From NCBI GenBank assembly GCA_950295325.1, contig OX485803.1:41245554-41309553 (forward strand): DNA of 64,000 nucleotides. The letters run 5' to 3'. Shown one piece after another: positions 35,901-47,782 of the stretch. A model generated the notes under the pieces. The model worked only from the letters and a program-made list of their open reading frames with translations, was not told the origin of the DNA and did not search any database. The position numbers and the translations under genes were made by a program. This stretch comes from Polytrichum commune. Taxonomy: Eukaryota > Streptophyta > Polytrichopsida > Polytrichales > Polytrichaceae. Numbering within the stretch: position 1 is the stretch's first letter; every line of letters begins with the position of its first letter.

Positions 35901-36941
35901 GAAAAGGTGGATTTGGGGCAGGTAAAGTTGTCTTGCAAACTTAGTTATAAGTGCGATAATCGAGGATTACAATTCCTGAATATGGTGCCTAATCACTGAG
36001 GTGAACTGAGCACTGATCAAAATTTGTGCTACCTACTTTAGAGCCATTTCTGTATTAGTTGTTCCTTCATTTTGGATGTGAAACTTATACCATCATCCTG
36101 ATATACAATGTCACCCCAGAAGCCCATGCTAATTTGGAAGCTTTATCAGCTGGAGTCTCTGTGGCTTTTGGGAAGGTGGTCCATTTCAGATAATTGCTTC
36201 ATCCTGGGATGAGCACTAGAACACATTACAACACTAAATCTGGACTTGTTTGCGATTAAACAGGAGCTGCACCAAGTAAGGTTAATGGAGAAGGAAGCCA
36301 TCACACGAGTGACTTCCCTTGAGCTTCGCCTCGAAGAGCGAGAACGGGAGATGGAAAAGCTCCTGGCAGATTCAAATGAACAGAGATTGAAGACCGTGGA
36401 AGCATTTGAGAGCCTACTGACAAGTGAAAGAGCTGCAAAAATGGAGGCTGCAAGTCGTGCCGAGGAATTGTCAATTCAACTCCAGACTGTTCAGGGAGAG
36501 CTTGATGCCCTGCAAACACAATTGATGTCAGCGAGAAACCACGAAACTGCTCTGGACACAAAGCTCAAGTCATATGCAGATGTGCCCACCATTTCCCCAG
36601 CTGCTACAGCGCGCAGTAAAAGGGCTTGGGTAGAGGATGGTGTGGTTGAGATGATGAATGGAGTGGAAATGAATGTAGAAGAAAACCATAGAATTAAGAG
36701 GGAAAGGGTAACTGATGACGCGAGCAGCTTTGAAGAGGTCAATGACTGCCACAACTCGAACGAAGTCACAAAAGAACCACTTCAGCCAACACCAACACAA
36801 GACTACCACAAACTGACTGTCGCAAAGCTGAAGCAGCAGTTGACTGAGGCAGGATTTGGGGAAGAAGTGACACAAATCAAAAGCAATGCTACGAAGAAAG
36901 ATGTCATCGCTCTGTACGAGGAGCTCATGCTTTCGAAATGA
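29968..36941 (+). CDS. guanylate-binding protein-like large GTPase (plant GBPL type)
   Basis: Sixteen coding exons fit GT-AG rules and keep frame: 29968-30291, 30704-30865, 31028-31093, 31296-31439, 31744-31857, 32073-32174, 32424-32609, 32728-32817, 32921-33055, 33375-33497, 33708-33793, 34021-34411, 34778-34999, 35274-35351, 35532-35921, 36264-36941, giving about 1,096 residues. The GTPase domain shows the P-loop GRARQGKS (residues 96-103), THKPCTKGLW (121-130), the G3 motif DSEG (152-155) and the guanine-specifying Arg-Asp at 232-233, split by an intron. A helical domain follows (about 330-490), then a long coiled coil rich in E, K, A and R (about 500-980), then basic stretches (KRAW, HRIKRERV) and a SAP-like end (LTVAKLKQQLTEAGFG...KKDVIALYEELM). 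In seed plants such GBPLs have been linked to nuclear bodies and immune gene control; nuclear action here is inferred. All nucleotide-binding residues are intact. Confidence 0.93.
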
Positions 36942-38563
36942 GTACTGCACCTACTTTTTATGGATGCTTTTCCTGTGAGAAAGATCAAGAATTGTTCCCT
37001 TGTTATTCAGAGTTCCTGATGTGCTTCAGATCCTGCTGTGAGTGGACAGAACGAGAAATCCCAAAAGCATTGCAGGCTCTGGTTTCCTCTTTCAAAGGTT
37101 TCACTAGAATGGATGTGAAAGCTCCTGAAAGGTTCAATACTATGTTCATTTTATGCCCTTTTTCGTCATTGAGCCTCTGTAAATACCTTTGATTTGTAGT
37201 AGAGTACTCACTCTGCAGGCAGTTGAGCGGACAGTGTTGCAATTTCAGATGTAGGTTTTGGGCTCAGATTGAGGATTGGTATTGCCCTTAAGTCTAGGAG
37301 GCTGTGTAAAGTCGTAGGGAACTTGATTTCGGTAAGGTAATGGAACGTGTCTACATATTATAACCTACTGCCATTATGCAGCAAGTTGTCGATATGAATG
37401 TTGGAGATACAAATGCACGTGAAGGGAGATGATTCAGGAGTTCCTCCCCTCTTATTTCATTTTTGGAATGATAGTCTGCCTGTTTTGGTTCAGTAAAATC
37501 ATAGAAGTTTTGAAGAAACAGCAGCATGTAGCAACATTTCAGATTATCATATGTGAAGGTGTTTGGCAATAAGTTACTATCCATGGCACTCTTCATAGAG
37601 TTGGGTTGGCTTGTATGGGAAAAACATGAATGTTGTAAATTTATGTACCTTGGAGTAGACCAGGTTTGTCCGAACAATCGAGTATATAGCGGTTGAATGA
37701 GAGACTAGATATAAGTTAGGAGAAATTTGATGCAAGTTCTAATGCATTTGTATCTTGATGTATTTAGGTGTGAATCTACCAATGTACACCAAAACAGAAA
37801 ATATTCTTAGATTATTTTAACTATTCTAGGCATAGTAGTCAACATAATTTGAAGAGCTATAAATTATGCACTGAAGTCTACATATTTTTTCGAGCTCACA
37901 TGAACATCTTCATTATCTAATCAAAGAACCGCATGCTCATCATATCGGGTCGTTTAATTATGTTAACTAACTATCAAGCATAATCTCTTCTTCAGACATT
38001 TTTTATATATTCGTTCTTGGAGCAATACCGAATTACATTCCACTAAAATACAGGTGTCCAATAAATAAGTAATTGAATTAGGCGTGTCTACCTTATTTCA
38101 TAAGGTGAGCCCCGAAGAGACGAACACTAATTTTCTAAAATTTTAAGAGGGTGGATATCGAAGCAATCTAGGTTCCTGTAGACCAGGGTACAATGACAGT
38201 GCACAAATCAACATATGATTCTCTGGTTTAAATACACTGCAACATGGGGATGCTTTCAAATTAATCTTCCTGACCGGTTGACAAATTTAATGTCCCTTGT
38301 ACAGAATCGCAGAAAACCAATCTTAATTGCCTTGTCCAACCCCCTCCACTCACTAGGAAAGTAAAGTCTCCGCAAAGTCGGACATACGACTGCTCTGTGT
38401 CCAGTATGAAATTTTTGGTAGCATTCCAATTTCTAACCTCTTCACATATGTGTCTGAAAAAATTTGGCATCATCAAATGTTGCCAAGAGGTTGAGATATG
38501 CTGTCATTCTGTTTGAATCCTATCACCACTTCATGTCTGCTGAGGCAGATATACTAAAAAGGT
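36942..38563. other. convergent intergenic: GBP 3' UTR and CCT5 3' flank
   Basis: The first few hundred bases are the probable GBP 3' UTR. The segment 37850-38120 shares pieces with 48990-49280 (GAGCTCACATGAA, then ...GTGTC...GAATTAGG...TCTACCTTATTT), an old dispersed repeat. Nothing else was recognised. Confidence 0.45.
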
Positions 38564-41500
38564 TTAATATGCAGAAGGACTAATCACATCATCTATCTTG
38601 AGAATCATCTTCACAACTTGAGTCGCCAATAGTACTTGTTGCTTCTTCCCAATCAACGTCTCAAACACATTCTGCTCTCTCATGTCATTTGTTCCAACAT
38701 CATTGCAATCAATTCCCAAGTGTGGATTATGCTCCTGCCAAAGAAACTATAAAGTCAGTAATGTGAACTTTACAAATGTCAAAATCCTGCTCACAAAGCA
38801 ATTTACCGAATATAATGAGAACATTTCTCAGACCTGACCCTCAACGCCTTACCTTAACTTGCTGTGCCTTTACTGCAGTTAAGGTGTTGATTGGCTGCAA
38901 CCCACTGTTCTCTGCTAGGGCCATGGGTACCATATCTAGTGCGTCTGCAAATGCTCGCATGGCATACTGCATCATCCAAGTTCAGAAAAGTTAGCCTTTT
39001 GGTAGTGAACAATATTAGACAGCTAAAGTCTTGACACACGTCTTGGAGTAATATGCAGCCTAAACTCTTGACCACCACCACAACCCCTTATTGAAGTCTT
39101 GAACAACCTTTGAAAGTCTACAAAAGAAGTATTCATCCTAGAAACTACTGTAGTTGTAGTAGTTAATGTGAAAGTCTCACATCTTGTTTGAGAAGGAAAT
39201 GATAGGAAAAGACTGGAAGCCATTGGTGATATTGACAAGAGGCCTCAGGTAAGACACAACTGGTATAACAGGATTAGGAAACATCATCTTAGACACACCA
39301 CTACAAAGTGAACACAGACAGCCATTGGCCCCATCATAATGATGCAAAATTGGAAACCAGGATATTGGGTGAGGGTAGATGAAGGACCTGCTCAACACCA
39401 GAAATTCTGTCAGCAGCAGCTTCAACAGCCAAAGAGCAAGAAATTTCGGCCGCACCACCACCAAATACAATAGAGTTGTCCCGAATCAAGTTGCGTGCAA
39501 CACAAAGAGCATCATGGAGACTTCTCTTTGTTTCCTCAATCATCATCTTGTTACCTGTTCACAGGATTCAGTATCATCAACTCTACCATCATCCACCTTC
39601 ATACTCATGGTCATAAACATCTGCCTTCCCTTTCTGATGTTCTCCAGTACCATAGGAGGAGAATATTTACAGACTAAATATATTTATATGCTTTCCCTTA
39701 ATCTGCTAAGACCATCCCCTGATAGAGATCATATGTTCAATTTTCTGCTAGATTGCCAATTTCTAATTATTACACAATGTGCTTCTAGCTTGTGTCACCA
39801 AGCTTTATTACTAAACTCTAGTTGAAAGGTTTTCAGAACACCGTGTCCCCCAGTCCTAGAACAAATTCCTCAGTCCTAGAACAAATTCAGTATTAGCAAA
39901 TATTAAAAACCTTGATGTATATATATTTTGAGGCTTTACAAAACAAGCAATTTGTCCTACTTGGGTGAAGTTGAGATCAATAAAACAATTATGGTTAAGA
40001 ATTTCACTTCTCCATTATATCAGCATTCTTGTACACAGCTACTGCTCATTATAAATTTTGTTAACTGATAGCGATTATACTGTACAGATACTTACCACCA
40101 CGGATGAAAATCGTCACAGCTCTAGAATTTGCACACTGCTCAATGTACAGCATTCGGTCTTTGGTAGTGCCGAAGCCCTTCTCCCTCACCAAACCAGCCT
40201 TTAAATCAACATGCACGTTGATCAGTAAATAGATAAGACTAAGAGAAGACATCTGTACATACTAGATTTCACTAAGTAATTTCAAAATCAAGACAGTGGA
40301 AATCACACATGATGTCTGGAGCAGCTCAAACAAGCAATGGTCATCCCCAAGGTAACCAGACCCAAAACATGCATATGGATCATATGTGCTTCGAAGGACC
40401 TACCTTGCCGAGCTTGTCAGGTGTAAGCTCCTTGAATCTAGGCACAATGCGCCCTCCTGTACACAATAGAAACAAGCAAGAAGTACCAAAGATTAGTTGG
40501 AAAAAAACCTAGGGCCTTGAAACCCAGATAAAGCCAACTGCAATTTATTAGACAAACTATAATCTTCACACACAAGCTCTATTAACACCATTGAAGATTC
40601 CAATGACAAAATACATTTTTGCAATATATGTCTGAAATTTTAGAATCAACATACCTCATAAGAACTAGTATAGTGAGTATTCCCTGAAGGTCACAAAATT
40701 AAGCAAATTTGGAATCTAACACAATATAGTCACAGAGATGCGGCAAACCTGTAGCAATGGCGATGAGTTCCAGTTCAACTCCTCCCACCCATCGAACAGC
40801 TGGAAGATTCCGGTGCATTAACAAATGGTTGGCCTCATCATCAAAACCCCATTGACAGATGACTAATGTAGCACCAGCATCCTGTAGCACACATTCATGG
40901 CAAGCATTAAGTTGTGAAAATGGTTTCCATTGATTCTTTATTCTAGTACTAGAATATTTACAAAGAAAAACACCTGTGTACATGCATACTCTAACAACCC
41001 ACACCTCAAAGATAGATATATGACCCAAACATTCTGATGTCATGTCTAATAACAAGCATATTAATCTGTTGATTTGGTGACGTGGTTTTAGGAACAGGGA
41101 CGTGCAGTTTAAAAAGAACACTACATAGCAACTATCCTTGGCAAAAAGTTGTATACATAATCCTCAGATGCCTATAATTAGAAACAAAAACACACAGTAG
41201 AACACATGTCTGACCTGGCACTGCTGAACCATGTCATTGAAGTATGTCTTCTCTGCTTCTTGCAAAGCCTGGAACTTTTCCACGGAATCAATATCCACTT
41301 TATGTTTGGTCTTGGGCTTAGGGGGCTCAAATGGACAAGTCAGAATTGCAATCTTGGCATCTTTAATTTCCTTAGGCATTTGAGGATGGCTCATATCCTT
41401 ATCAACAACTATTCCATATACAAGTTCTGTGTCTTCTAGTCTCCCACCAACTTTCCCTTCGACTTTGATCAGATCCAGGTTGACATCTGATCTCTCAAGG

Positions 41501-42848
41501 TCTGCTACTGCAAGAACTGCCTTAACTGCTATCTCAGCTAGCTGTCGCTTGCAGCGGCCCACACTGCACAAAAGTAAAAGCACCAGTAATTAATGCACAA
41601 GCCTTGCTAATACTCAGAACTCTTAAGAATTCTGCTTCTCTGTTGCTGCGCTAAAATTGCCCTTAAGAATGACCAAAAATGTAGGTTCAAAAGCAGGCTA
41701 ACAAAGATGACACAGCTTGTTCTAACCAAAGGGGACATTTTATGAAACCCTAACAAGCATGTTTTAATATATTGCATATTATTTGACAACAACTTCCGCC
41801 TCTAACACTCAACTGTCATGAAAGATGCACAATCTCTTCCAGGCAAGACTCTTACGAAATACATAAAGGTCGTGATCACTTCGTTGAAGTTCATGATCAC
41901 TTGACTTAACCTAGATAATGAAGAGGCTCCAAAAATATTTAAGGAAAAGACCCCAATAAAACAAAGAAAACAAGGTTTGACATGCAAGCATTGGCCCCCT
42001 AGAACAGACAGGCACCTCTGACCAGGAACGTCTCAGTTAAGAAGTATCTGACGAAAGACGGTTCCAAACTTACAACATAAAACAAACAATTAGTGAAAAT
42101 AAATTGAACATGAAAATAAAACACATACATCTTAGACGACAGAGTGGTCATGCAAGTCTGCACAAGAGGCTCGATATTGTCAGGACTGAAGTCAAATCTA
42201 TGTCCAATATGCGTGAGGTGCTCTACTGCCAGCTTAGACGCCATCTCATAACCTTCTGCCACGCGGATGGGATGGATGCCTCTCTCGAGTAGAACCTCAG
42301 CCTGCTCGAGAAGGGCTCCCGCAAGTACTACTACTCCAGTTGTTCCATCTCCAATTTCATAGTCCTGGCTCCTTGACAGCTCCACCATCAGCTTTCCAAT
42401 CTGGTTTTCAATTTCCATTTGCTCCAAAATCGTTGCCCCATCGTTTGCTGCAAAGCAACGTCCATCACATAGAAGAACCATTAATGCAACCCCATCAACC
42501 ACACAATCAACACTCTCAACCACCTAAACCCTAACATATGGATGCAGAATTTAAAATGCCATGTTATCAGTAACGAGTTCAGCTGCTAAAGCCACACGTA
42601 ACAAGTAGATCTGAGAAAGTTACATGGTTTTTGAGACAAGTTAGCTTACTTATCGTCACATCGCCATCGGGGCCTTGGAGCATTTTGTCCATTCCGTTAG
42701 GTCCCAAGGAAGTTCGCAAAAGGCGAGCCACAGCCTTGGCGGCCATTATGTTGGCCTTCTGTGCATCGAGGCCCCGCACACGGGACTTCACTTCCTGATC
42801 CCTGATGATGATGAAGGGACGCCCATACTCATCAAAGGCCAACGCCAT
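38564..42848 (-). CDS. CCT5: T-complex protein 1 subunit epsilon (CCT5)
   Basis: This subunit of the cytosolic ring chaperonin CCT/TRiC folds actin, tubulin and other proteins using ATP. Nine coding exons on the - strand, all with GT-AG borders and consistent phase: 42848-42650, 42447-42129, 41563-41215, 40881-40749, 40456-40404, 40198-40096, 39554-39388, 38966-38853, 38734-38564. They encode 535 residues, the usual length of plant CCT5. Group II chaperonin motifs are intact: [10 protein letters not shown] (47-56), NDGATIL (68-74), [19 protein letters not shown] (from 99), [12 protein letters not shown] in the apical domain, [32 protein letters not shown] and ISPSAY at the end. Epsilon identity rests on [15 protein letters not shown] and [19 protein letters not shown]. 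The start is the first ATG after a 5' UTR intron (acceptor AG at 42852-42851; likely donor GTAGGTA at about 42990-42984). Confidence 0.96.
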
Positions 42849-42990
42849 CTCTGCAAAGGAAGCCAAGAGCGTAAAACCCCGATCAAAAACCCTTACCTCA
42901 ACACAACCATTTTTTCACAATATGCATTCATTGAACATGCCGAAAAAAACCGATCCAGATGACGGCAGGTATCGAGTATGAGTACCTACC

Positions 42991-43090
42991 GAAGCGCCTG
43001 CCGCATGCACGAAAAAACTGAAGGGCGCTCTTGCAACCCTAAAAAAAACCGAAGGAGTTGAGTCGACAACAGAACAACAAGAAGGCAAGA
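42991..43090 (-). other. CCT5 5' UTR exon (inferred)
   Basis: A donor-like GTAGGTA read on the - strand at about 42990-42984 and the acceptor just before the ATG imply a non-coding first exon here. The transcription start is not visible in sequence, so the right border is approximate. Confidence 0.4.
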
Positions 43091-43115
43091 GCAAGAAGGA
43101 GGCGCTCGCTGCCTA

Positions 43116-43150
43116 AACTGGGCCGGGCTGGCTGGGCCGGGCTGGCTGGG
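43116..43150 (-). promoter_or_regulatory. tandem Site II-like (TGGGCC) motifs in the CCT5 promoter
   Basis: TGGGCC occurs at 43119-43124 and 43133-43138 within a 14-bp tandem repeat (GGGCCGGGCTGGCT). TGGGCY Site II elements bound by TCP factors are common in promoters of housekeeping and growth genes of plants. The position, about 270-290 bp upstream of the ATG and close to the inferred leader, fits. Function is inferred. Confidence 0.35.
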
Positions 43151-43204
43151 ACGGACCGGGCTTCTTAGAAGCAGTTTTTAGAAGCAGGCCAAAACATTAA
43201 CTTA

Positions 43205-44268
43205 GGGTGGGTTTACGTTAGGGTATGTGGGTATTATTTGGTTCCTTTTTCATGTCCTCCAACTTCTACCAATTATATTTACATAACAAAACTCGTCTTG
43301 CATTAGCAAATCCATAATGAAACATCTGCAAAAACCGGATTGGAAATCGGACCTCCCCTCATATAGTTATAGTTGTTGGAGGTGCATGTTTGTTGATTTC
43401 TTAACTGGACACATAAGTCCTCCCAATTGTGTTCATTATTAAGGTAGAGTAGTTGTTAGTATTTGAAGACATAGTTCAATCTCTCTTAAACATGTGTATT
43501 TATGATGTTTGCTCCTTGATCTTCACCAAATTACATACCAATCGAAGATAGGGGTCCGATTAAGAAAATGAGTCACTTAAGAGACCCATCTACCTGAGGA
43601 TCCAGGACTTCAGGTCCAAGAAACTTGGGTTCAAAACAACCCTTAAATGGATATTGTTTTTGGACTTGAGATTGGACTTGGTTTTGAAAATCAGTTTCTC
43701 AAATGGGAGGAGTATTTTTCTTGAGTTGGGACCAATAAGATTACAAGGAAATTGATGCCACATCAACACCGTTTCATACTTTGACATTAGACCCTAATGT
43801 GAGCTTCTTTGGGCCCAAATATTTGCTTAAGATCAACATGATCGCTCAATTTTGGAGTTTTTTGGGTCCTGAATTCTAATGTAAACTCTCCCTTGCCAAC
43901 AAAACACACACACACACACACACACACACCAACCAAACCAAAAAAAACAAAAAAAAAAAAACAAACAAACAAACAACAACTAAGGGTAACATAAGAACCA
44001 AGACCAAAAAAACTCCAAGATTGAGTGATCACATTGGTTGAGAGAAAATATTTGGACCCAAAGGATCTCATAGTAGGATTTGATGTCAAAGCATGAAATC
44101 ACGAAACAACACTAATGTAACACCACTTGTCCTCAAAATCATATTGGTCCCAATTGAAGAAAATACTTGATACAATTTGAGAAACCAAACTTTGAGCATG
44201 GGTCCAATCTTGAGTCCAAAAGCAAGGTCCATTTGAACGGGTGTCCATACCTTAATGTAAACCCACCC
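43205..44268. mobile_element. Harbinger-like MITE, family C
   Basis: The 1,064-bp element is flanked by TTA at 43202-43204 and 44269-44271. The terminal inverted repeats are imperfect (GGGTGGGTTTACGTTAGGGTATG / CATACCTTAATGTAAACCCACCC). Partial inner repeats of CTAATGT(A/G)A(A/G)C occur near 43790-43800 and 43878-43888. A (CA)n and A-rich run sits at about 43905-43980. There is no coding capacity. It lies only about 100 bp upstream of the likely CCT5 transcription start. Confidence 0.8.
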
Positions 44269-44271
44269 TTA

Positions 44272-45357
44272 GGCTAAGATTATGGCAAGAGTGTCTTAGA
44301 TTCATACTTGGTAAGAGGCATCGCCAAGGAAGCATCAATTCAATTGTATTCCCACTCTAGGATAACACCCCTATATTGCTAAATATCATTGAAGAAAACC
44401 TTCAAATGTTAGGAGCAACGACCATTATGTTTGGAGGTGCATATTGTCTTTGGTATGTTAGCCAAAAACCCTATAATTATGACAAGTAGTCTGGCTATAG
44501 GCATGCTAGGCCACCAACCTCATGGCTTCCACAAAGTTCCCAAGCTTAGTTTACGTGTTCCCAAGATAAAATGATCAATATTGGGATTGAATTTTGGTGA
44601 GACCGGAGACAAGAGGAAAAAATCTTTGATGATGTGCTTATTCATAATGTGACATGTAAAAAGGGGCCTCATTAATAACTCTACACTGTTAGGTGCAATA
44701 ATTAGGTTGCCTTCACAAATGGGTTGGTTCCTTACATAACATCACTCAGCTGATGAGTTGTGTTTAGCCACCTAACTTCAAATTTAATATGAAGCAATGA
44801 GATTCCAAAAATCCAAAGTCTTTATTCTTGAATCTATTGTTGGCCCCATGAATATAACTCATCAACTAAGTAATGTTATGTACCATGCAAATTACCTTGG
44901 GTCAAAACCAAATCACAAAACCTTATAACTTTGTGTTCTTCGTTAGTATGGTAGCTAAAATAGGGTATATTGTTATTGTAATCTATTATTGTGCTAACAA
45001 CCATTGAAAATAGCATATTGATAATTTTGGGTTAGTTTCCATGTAGATTTCTAACTATTGGAATGTGTATTTCCACTAGAATTTGGTGGGCGCCTATGTG
45101 GAAAAGTCTAACCCTTTGCATGAGACAACCTAATTGCACATATAAGTCTAGTGAATGAATAAGAACCCCACTCTTAAGATAATGCACATTTTAAGGTGCA
45201 AGATTTTTTGTAAACATAATTAACCCATGAGTGCCATAGAGTCCCATATTGGGCCTCTCCAAGCAAAGAACAACATATTTGAGCCACATACTTTCATTTT
45301 AGCTAATCATGTCAAAAGTGACTCTATCCAAAATCAACCTATTTTTCAAGTGTATTA
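44272..45357. other. intergenic, nothing recognised
   Basis: The stretch is AT-rich with no supported ORF. A CATGCAAATTACCTTGGGTCAAA-type fragment near 44885 has weak resemblance to 61845-61870, possibly an old shared repeat. Confidence 0.35.
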
Positions 45358-45687
45358 AACTCTAACCTCCCTAATATCATGCTTGTGACAACCAAAGTGC
45401 ATGTGATATTAAGAAGGTCTATAGTGTCATCATGGATGCATGATAATAAAGAATTAGTGTACCAACATTATGGAGTAACACAAAGTCAACATTGCAATAA
45501 TGACAATGTGATGTGTGTGAGCATGTGGTTTGATGTCTTTGGTGAATAATATCAAAAACCATGATATATGGGAGGGAAATGTGACAATAAGGAGGGATAT
45601 TTAAACTGAGCACATCTGTTCCCCTGGGTTGTAGGATATAAGAGAGGGAGTCGCATTACAGAGGGTGAAATTTTGGAGGTTAGGGTG
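45358..45687. mobile_element. Stowaway-like MITE, copy 3 (inverted)
   Basis: The 330-bp element is flanked by TA at 45356-45357 and 45688-45689, with ends AACTCTAACCTCC / GGAGGTTAGGGTGT. It is the reverse complement of the family at 17637 and 23706, including AACACAAAGTCAACATTGC and ATATATGGGAGGGAAATGTGACA. Confidence 0.75.
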
Positions 45688-45689
45688 TA

Positions 45690-47000
45690 TATGAATGTGA
45701 TGTATGTCTTTGTTGCAAACACATTGTTTTGGGGATCTTTCATATGAATTTCACTTTGCACGTCGGATTTTACAATGAATCATGGAAGAGCCTTCGGCCA
45801 TGCAACATTCTGCAGAAAGAAATACCACATGTAATTTGGCAATTCCAGGATGAACAACATATTTCAAATTCCACAGAGGCGTCCATACTTGAAGACTTCG
45901 AGATTTTGACCAACATTGGTGGTGTGAGAAAATACATCAAGAAAAATGTAGGAGTTGACGATGAGCAGATGCCCATCTATGCAGTACAGACACCAACACA
46001 TTGACACAAAGTTGTAATGCGGACAATGTGTTTGTAGTCACCCCCAAAAAATCCATCAGTTCTCCAAGAATGGCTTACTTTGCAAGAGGATCGAAGAGCT
46101 GGGAATTCGGTGACAAGAAAACGTCCTGCAGACAGAGGTTTCCTCACAAGTGGAGGATCATCGAAATTAGCTGGAAGTGCGGATTGGAGGTTCGGGAAAA
46201 AGTGTAGAGTACACAAAAAATCACTGCATTTTGGGTGGACTCCTTCATTTCGTGTCAGCTCGCTTCTGAAAATATAGCAGCAGCTCCTTTGCGATTCGAT
46301 GGGGAGTAGGGTATGTGATGGATTTATTGAGAAAGAGTAAGTGCAATATAGCTGCCAAAGCTTCAGGGAAATTTACACGTACGCAATTCTTTTTAGTGAT
46401 GTCTTTCTTCTCGCACTTGAGAATGATATGAAATGTAGAGAACGGAATTGCATATTGATGGCGAAGATTGCAGAGCATGTCTTTTACGTATGGGGATTGG
46501 CCTCCGACGTTGCCACTTGTGACTGAATAGCATTTTCAGCCGCGTAACCCTGTCCACAAACTAATAGTCATCAGTATCTCTTGCTTCCATTCTTCCAGAT
46601 TGAAGCTAAAATTCTCGACTCACCAATAAGCAACTAAGTACAGACAACTTGTGCCGCAGTCAAGAAAGGAGGAAAGAGTTTCGGAACAAGAATTTGTAAA
46701 ATGCCCTGTCCAAAAGGGTGTAATATACCTAATTTCCACTTGCAATAACAGAAGTAGAGATCAGGTTCTTCAAGAAATTGTCTCGGAGGATCTAAGCAAA
46801 GAAAAAAAGTAGGAACAGAGCTGAAAGAGTTGGATCAAACTCTTCTACATCGATGAAGAATCTTGTTATTTATTTACATTAAGAGCAATACAAGAAATGG
46901 ATGTGACGTTGTGAATTCATCGGACAAAACCTCTCTCTACAAAACTGTTTGGACACCTACATCGAACACACACAATCCAGCAAGCTTCTTCAAGGGCACA
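45690..47000. other. intergenic or 3' flank, nothing recognised
   Basis: Short ORFs on both strands have no motif. It may include the 3' end of the possible gene at 47402-47782. Confidence 0.35.
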
Positions 47001-47345
47001 TCAGGAGTAAGCAAGGATTAGTGCTGCCCTTAATCCGCATGAGGTGCAAGCTTAGGTTAACCATCTCCCGTCTCTTGATGTCTTTGTGAACTCTGGCAAC
47101 CTATTTGACGATTGTAGCCAAGAAAGCATCTGCTGATTTCCAGGTGACGAAATCCGGTAGCACACACACAATCCAAGTCTCCACGAGTGCACATCAGGAG
47201 TAAGCAAGGTCCAGTGCTGCATCTTACTCCGCATGATGTGCAAGGTAGGTTATGTTTACCATCTCCAGTTTCTTGATGTCTTTGCAAACTTTGGCAACCT
47301 TTAGGCGATTGTAGCTAAGAAAGAAGCTGCTGAATCCGGACGTGC
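47001..47345. repeat. tandem duplication, period about 193 bp
   Basis: CATCAGGAGTAAGCAAGG...CCGCATGA(G/T)GTGCAAG...CCATCTCC(C/A)G...TCTTGATGTCTTTG...GGCAACCT...GATTGTAGC(C/T)AAGAAAG appears from about 47000 and again from about 47193. On the - strand both units carry an exon-like segment ending in a donor-like GAGATGGT, so a piece of the adjacent gene may have been duplicated. Confidence 0.6.
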
Positions 47346-47401
47346 GATTGCTCTGCCTCAAGGTTTTGGAAACTCCTCCGCATTTTTCAGATAGAAATTG
47401 T

Positions 47402-47782
47402 TTACCTCGCCGGCCGTCGAGTGGCATTCCCAGCGATTTCCGCAGGATTGATTTGAGCTGCGTACTCGGTGGCTTGAACGCGCACCAGGTTCATCAACGC
47501 ATTCAGAATCTGTCGAAGGCTAGGTATGGAGTTCCACACCTGCCGCAAGCTGGGGACCGACCGCCGGACGTCCCTGACGTTCGTGGGGGTCGCTCGACGC
47601 ACTTGGCGGTAACTCGGCAATGAGTTCCAGAGCTGGATCGCCAGCGTGATGGGCGCGATGATTGGCCACAAGATCGTCAACACGCCCGTCACCACAATGG
47701 TCTTGAACAAGTTGAAAATTGCCACAAATGTGTCCCGGATCTGTTGGCGAGTCCGACGCGACACCACCCTTTGGTTCCTCAT
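47402..47782 (-). CDS. small basic protein with one hydrophobic segment, unidentified
   Basis: The 126-codon ORF begins with an ATG at 47782-47780. Its N-terminus is very basic (VVSRRTRQQIRD). A hydrophobic stretch follows at about residues 19-50 (FVAIFNLFKTIVVTGVLTIL, then WPIIAPITLAI), so a membrane protein is possible. The repeated SLPSYRQV / SVPSLRQV / SIPSLRQI segments at about 54-90 are an internal short repeat. An acceptor-like GTCTAG lies about 25 bp upstream of the ATG on the - strand. The TAA stop overlaps a donor-like GAGGTAAAC, so the reading frame might be spliced onward. GC content is higher than in its surroundings. I do not recognise the family. Confidence 0.4.
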   Translation of the reverse strand: MRNQRVVSRRTRQQIRDTFVAIFNLFKTIVVTGVLTILWPIIAPITLAIQLWNSLPSYRQVRRATPTNVRDVRRSVPSLRQVWNSIPSLRQILNALMNLVRVQATEYAAQINPAEIAGNATRRPAR

